A stretch of DNA of 41,461 nucleotides, from contig CAIYVX010000022.1 of the NCBI GenBank assembly GCA_903929765.1, forward strand, positions 1 to 41,461, read 5' to 3'. The notes below the pieces were generated by a model that was not told the origin of the DNA, did no database searches, and saw only the letters and a list, made by a program, of their open reading frames with translations. Source of the stretch: an uncultured Planctomycetia bacterium (lineage in GTDB: Bacteria > Planctomycetota > Phycisphaerae > FEN-1346 > JAACEH01). The position numbers were made by a program, and so were the translations under genes. Shown one piece after another: positions 39,901 to 41,461 of the stretch. The first letter of the stretch is position 1. Each line of letters starts with the position of its first letter.

Positions 39901-41461
39901 TGGAACGTGTCCGGCGGATCGATCTCCGGCAGCACCCTGACCGTCAACGGCAACGTGACCCTCTCGGCCAACTTCGTCGCGGCTTATACCATAACGGTCA
40001 ATCCGACCACCGGCGGCACAGCGACCGTGACGCCGAGCCTGGGCGGCTATCTCAACAACGCCACGGCGACGATCACGGCTTCGGCCAATCCGGGTTATTA
40101 CTTCGTCAGTTGGAGTGTGACCAACGGAAATGTCTCCGGCAACACCAACCCGGCCACCCTCACCGTGCAGGGCAACGTGACCCTGGCGGCCAACTTCAAC
40201 GCCTACAGCTATACCCCCACGACGCAGACCATCGGCGCCGGGACGGTCCAATTGACCTCCGCCGGTCCGTACTCCTACGGCCAGGTCGTGGGTCTCACCG
40301 CTGCGGCCAGCACCGGTTGGACGTTCAGCCATTGGCTCGTCACCGGAGCTTCGCAGTTGGCCGGCCCGACCTCAGCGACGACTTCTCTGACCGTGTATAG
40401 CAACTTCACCCTGACGGCCGTCTTCACTTCCGCGGCCCAGCCGATTGACATCTCCAGCGGGTTCAACATGGCCGCCATGGTCGGCCCGAAAATGGCTCAG
40501 CTCGCCGCCACGACCGGTCATTCAATTCCGTACCTGTTCGGCTATGAACCGCAGGGCTTTGCGAACAGCCTGGGCGGCAATACGGGCAATAGCCTGGTCT
40601 GCGACAGTTCGTCCAACGAGGCCGGGTCGAGTTACAACGGCGCTTATTTCACCGGACTGCAAGGCCTGCCCGAGAACGGCGTGCTGACGTCCAACGTGGA
40701 TGGCCGGACCTACTGCATGGCCTCGGTCAGCGGCAACGCCCTGTTGTCCGGCGACTGGACGGAGGCGGCCGTTCCGACGGGCAGCAACAATGTCAAATAC
40801 AACGCGGCAGTCATCGCCCAGCCCTGGGGCTACGACGCGACCTATCCACAGTCGGCGACCATGAACGTGACCCCCGGCAACTACGCGGACATCAACTTCG
40901 TCTTCACGGCCGGGGCCTGGCAGGGCGCCGCCTACATGCAGATCTGGGCCGTCTACTCCGACTCCCCCTCGACCAAGCTCTACGACTTCGGTGACCCCGG
41001 CGCCGGCTTCGCCGGCCCGAACCTCACGGATTCGACCACGGGGGTGGGCGACTTCACCACCCTTTACACGAGCCACCTGGTGTGGAACTTCGGCACGGGC
41101 GCCTACGGCGCTGTCAGGGGCGATACAGCTCCGCTGTCGCTCTATGAGTTTACCGTGCCGCGGCTCCTGGACTCCAGCAAAACCTTGACCGGCATCAAGA
41201 TCGTCGACGCCGCGGGCAGCACCAAGCCGTATCATTATCGCGAACTGGCCATCTTTGCCGCTTCGGTCAGTTCTTCGGGGACCGTGGAGCCGAATTACAC
41301 GCTTACCGTCAACCAGACCACCGGCGGCACGGTGACGGTCTCCCCGAGCACCGCGACGTACTCACTCGGCAGCACGCCGACGATTACGGCCCAGGCCAGC
41401 ACGGGCTACACTTTCCTCAGTTGGAACGTGACCAACGGCACTGTCATCGGCACAGGCAGCG
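36943..41461 (+). CDS. Giant secreted modular repeat protein, 3' end outside window
   Basis: An uninterrupted frame of 1,506 codons from ATG 36943 to the window end; I read every codon and found no stop. AAGGAG lies eight bases upstream. A signal peptide (1-24, ending TTLGQ) is followed by alternating modules. Domain A, about 250 residues, occurs three times (26-285, 687-940, 1166-1440) with fixed landmarks: PLDISGGFNMNAW, YLTGDQGTPRNGVL, VASILGNATMPADSID, LYEFSTPL and ELAVLGA. Between them lie InlB-like B repeats of 65-80 residues: five (291-686), three (945-1165), and a further run from 1451. These repeats show YTVTVNPTTGGTV and GYxFxSWNVTG. Domain A looks like a beta-sandwich, perhaps sugar-binding. 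Likely surface adhesin; anchor unseen. Confidence 0.88.
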   Translation, partial: MKRNVTLMVMFVALLALAGTTLGQTVPLDISGGFNMNAWVSPSMVNNAVAHSKNIVTMYTGESNGYSLNLTTAGNNQVGIGAVTTSADGISYGGTYLTGDQGTPRNGVLNSTAYPGGVYHVASILGNATMPADSIDTYNAGVSWGGRRTVNLYVGTWGGYYSDVNLVLTAARTAKAQIWAYYNDADQTSIKLYDWGTTNGPTIGSLTGSFSGFNNVFRSSYYYYDVGMYFRSAAPNSDGNGGALINLYEFSTPLALDPTKLLNEIRVTYVGSTAPELAVLGATATSASGQTNTVTVNQVTGGTVALSPSQAGYPSGAQVIITVTPDNGNYAFTGWNVTGGTIDLDYEWFDEYANTTTDYLTVNGNVTLSANFSSAGGYTVTVNPTTGGTVNVSPSNASYPGNAKPTITANADPGHYFVSWSVTGGSISGNTGTDTLTVQDNVTLSASFGTYYTVTINAASSGTGTVVLNPAGPYYVPGTTGVTATATASTGYYFVSWGITGDTFAVGSTTTSRVTLAAINNAVSLAPSFGVAYTVTTVPSTNGSVTIIAGPYFAPGATATLVATPSAGYVFSSWNVTGNGTPNGQTGNDTITVNNNLVISANFVPASYTVNGQTANGGGTIQLTSNGPYSFAQVVGISASTATPGYAFNHWVVTGSSQLSNSTAATSSLTVYGNFTLTAVFYNLNAVPLNISSGFNMNAWCSPSMVNNAFAQGGYPNHTIQTGMNYDEAHGYAQNLRNDNGNECGLGAVTTVADGVSYNGGYLTGNQGTPRNGVLTSVADGRVYNVASILGNATMPADSIDMHNAAVTWNGQRTVTLPVTAGYYSDINFVLAAASAANCQIWAVYADTTSARLYDWGAATGPSFASSSATSAYPGFNTVFHSSLYFYDQGMYFRGDVQDLLNLYEFSTPLTLDSSKPLTGIVVKNTSGNPELAVFGATGTPATGYSVTVNPTTGGSVSVTPSLAAYPSGVQVGISYTTSPSYAFSGWNVSGGSISGSTLTVNGNVTLSANFVAAYTITVNPTTGGTATVTPSLGGYLNNATATITASANPGYYFVSWSVTNGNVSGNTNPATLTVQGNVTLAANFNAYSYTPTTQTIGAGTVQLTSAGPYSYGQVVGLTAAASTGWTFSHWLVTGASQLAGPTSATTSLTVYSNFTLTAVFTSAAQPIDISSGFNMAAMVGPKMAQLAATTGHSIPYLFGYEPQGFANSLGGNTGNSLVCDSSSNEAGSSYNGAYFTGLQGLPENGVLTSNVDGRTYCMASVSGNALLSGDWTEAAVPTGSNNVKYNAAVIAQPWGYDATYPQSATMNVTPGNYADINFVFTAGAWQGAAYMQIWAVYSDSPSTKLYDFGDPGAGFAGPNLTDSTTGVGDFTTLYTSHLVWNFGTGAYGAVRGDTAPLSLYEFTVPRLLDSSKTLTGIKIVDAAGSTKPYHYRELAIFAASVSSSGTVEPNYTLTVNQTTGGTVTVSPSTATYSLGSTPTITAQASTGYTFLSWNVTNGTVIGTGS

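Overview
The window reads as one end of a metagenome-assembled contig from a high-GC, Gram-negative, anaerobic bacterium, most likely of the PVC group and probably a planctomycete near Phycisphaerae. This placement is inferred from gene content: an LpxC-FabZ fusion inside an lpx operon, BamA and OmpH, a GntR/LacI hybrid regulator, a PEP-CTERM protein, giant secreted repeat proteins and an [FeFe]-hydrogenase operon. No ribosomal RNA or universal marker in the window fixes the taxonomy. Bases 9-74 are not biological: they match an Illumina P7/index/read-2 adapter, so the genome begins near base 75 and the first gene is cut by an artefact.

Layout. 75-4812: a truncated unknown gene, a zinc-ribbon membrane protein, trpB-trpA, and a secreted protein with three thioredoxin folds. 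4877-7886: an acyl-CoA synthetase, a lone fumarase/tartrate dehydratase beta-type subunit, a YjbQ protein and tRNA-Ser(GCT) with its own promoter and terminator. 8212-16365: a Rex-controlled hydrogenase operon containing rex, a NuoE-like subunit, a NuoF-like subunit, a catalytic [FeFe] hydrogenase, a sensory-type [FeFe] hydrogenase with a PAS domain, and a SpoIIE/PP2C phosphatase. 16807-22858: a GntR/LacI regulator, a nitroreductase, a XerC/D recombinase, a duplicated-domain unknown protein, a REP-associated tyrosine transposase (RAYT) between two REP-ended elements, and a radical SAM enzyme. 23106-27349: lpxD, lpxC-fabZ, lpxA and a Gfo/Idh/MocA oxidoreductase. 27551-31991 (minus strand): dnaB, bamA, ompH. 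32177-34616: a GT9 glycosyltransferase and a radical SAM/SPASM protein. 34799-41461: a PEP-CTERM protein, a 1.4-kb non-coding stretch, and a frame of more than 1,500 codons that runs off the window.

How the parts work together. The hydrogenase operon looks like a redox valve: Rex would sense NADH/NAD+ at an operator over the -35 box; the NuoE/NuoF/HydA subunits would form an NAD- and ferredoxin-linked hydrogenase; and the downstream sensory hydrogenase and phosphatase would turn hydrogen level into a protein-dephosphorylation signal. The lpx and bam genes form a converging outer-membrane assembly region.

The intergenic gaps carry several families of small hairpins that share a GTAGG head. 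The RAYT at 20805-21326 sits between two long elements built from one of these families, so the window appears to hold a RAYT together with REP and MITE-like elements it may have spread. Other palindromic repeats lie beside xerD, after the oxidoreductase gene and upstream of the giant gene. The giant protein alternates three copies of a domain of about 250 residues that I cannot name with runs of InlB-like repeats, and is the most novel-looking coding feature.
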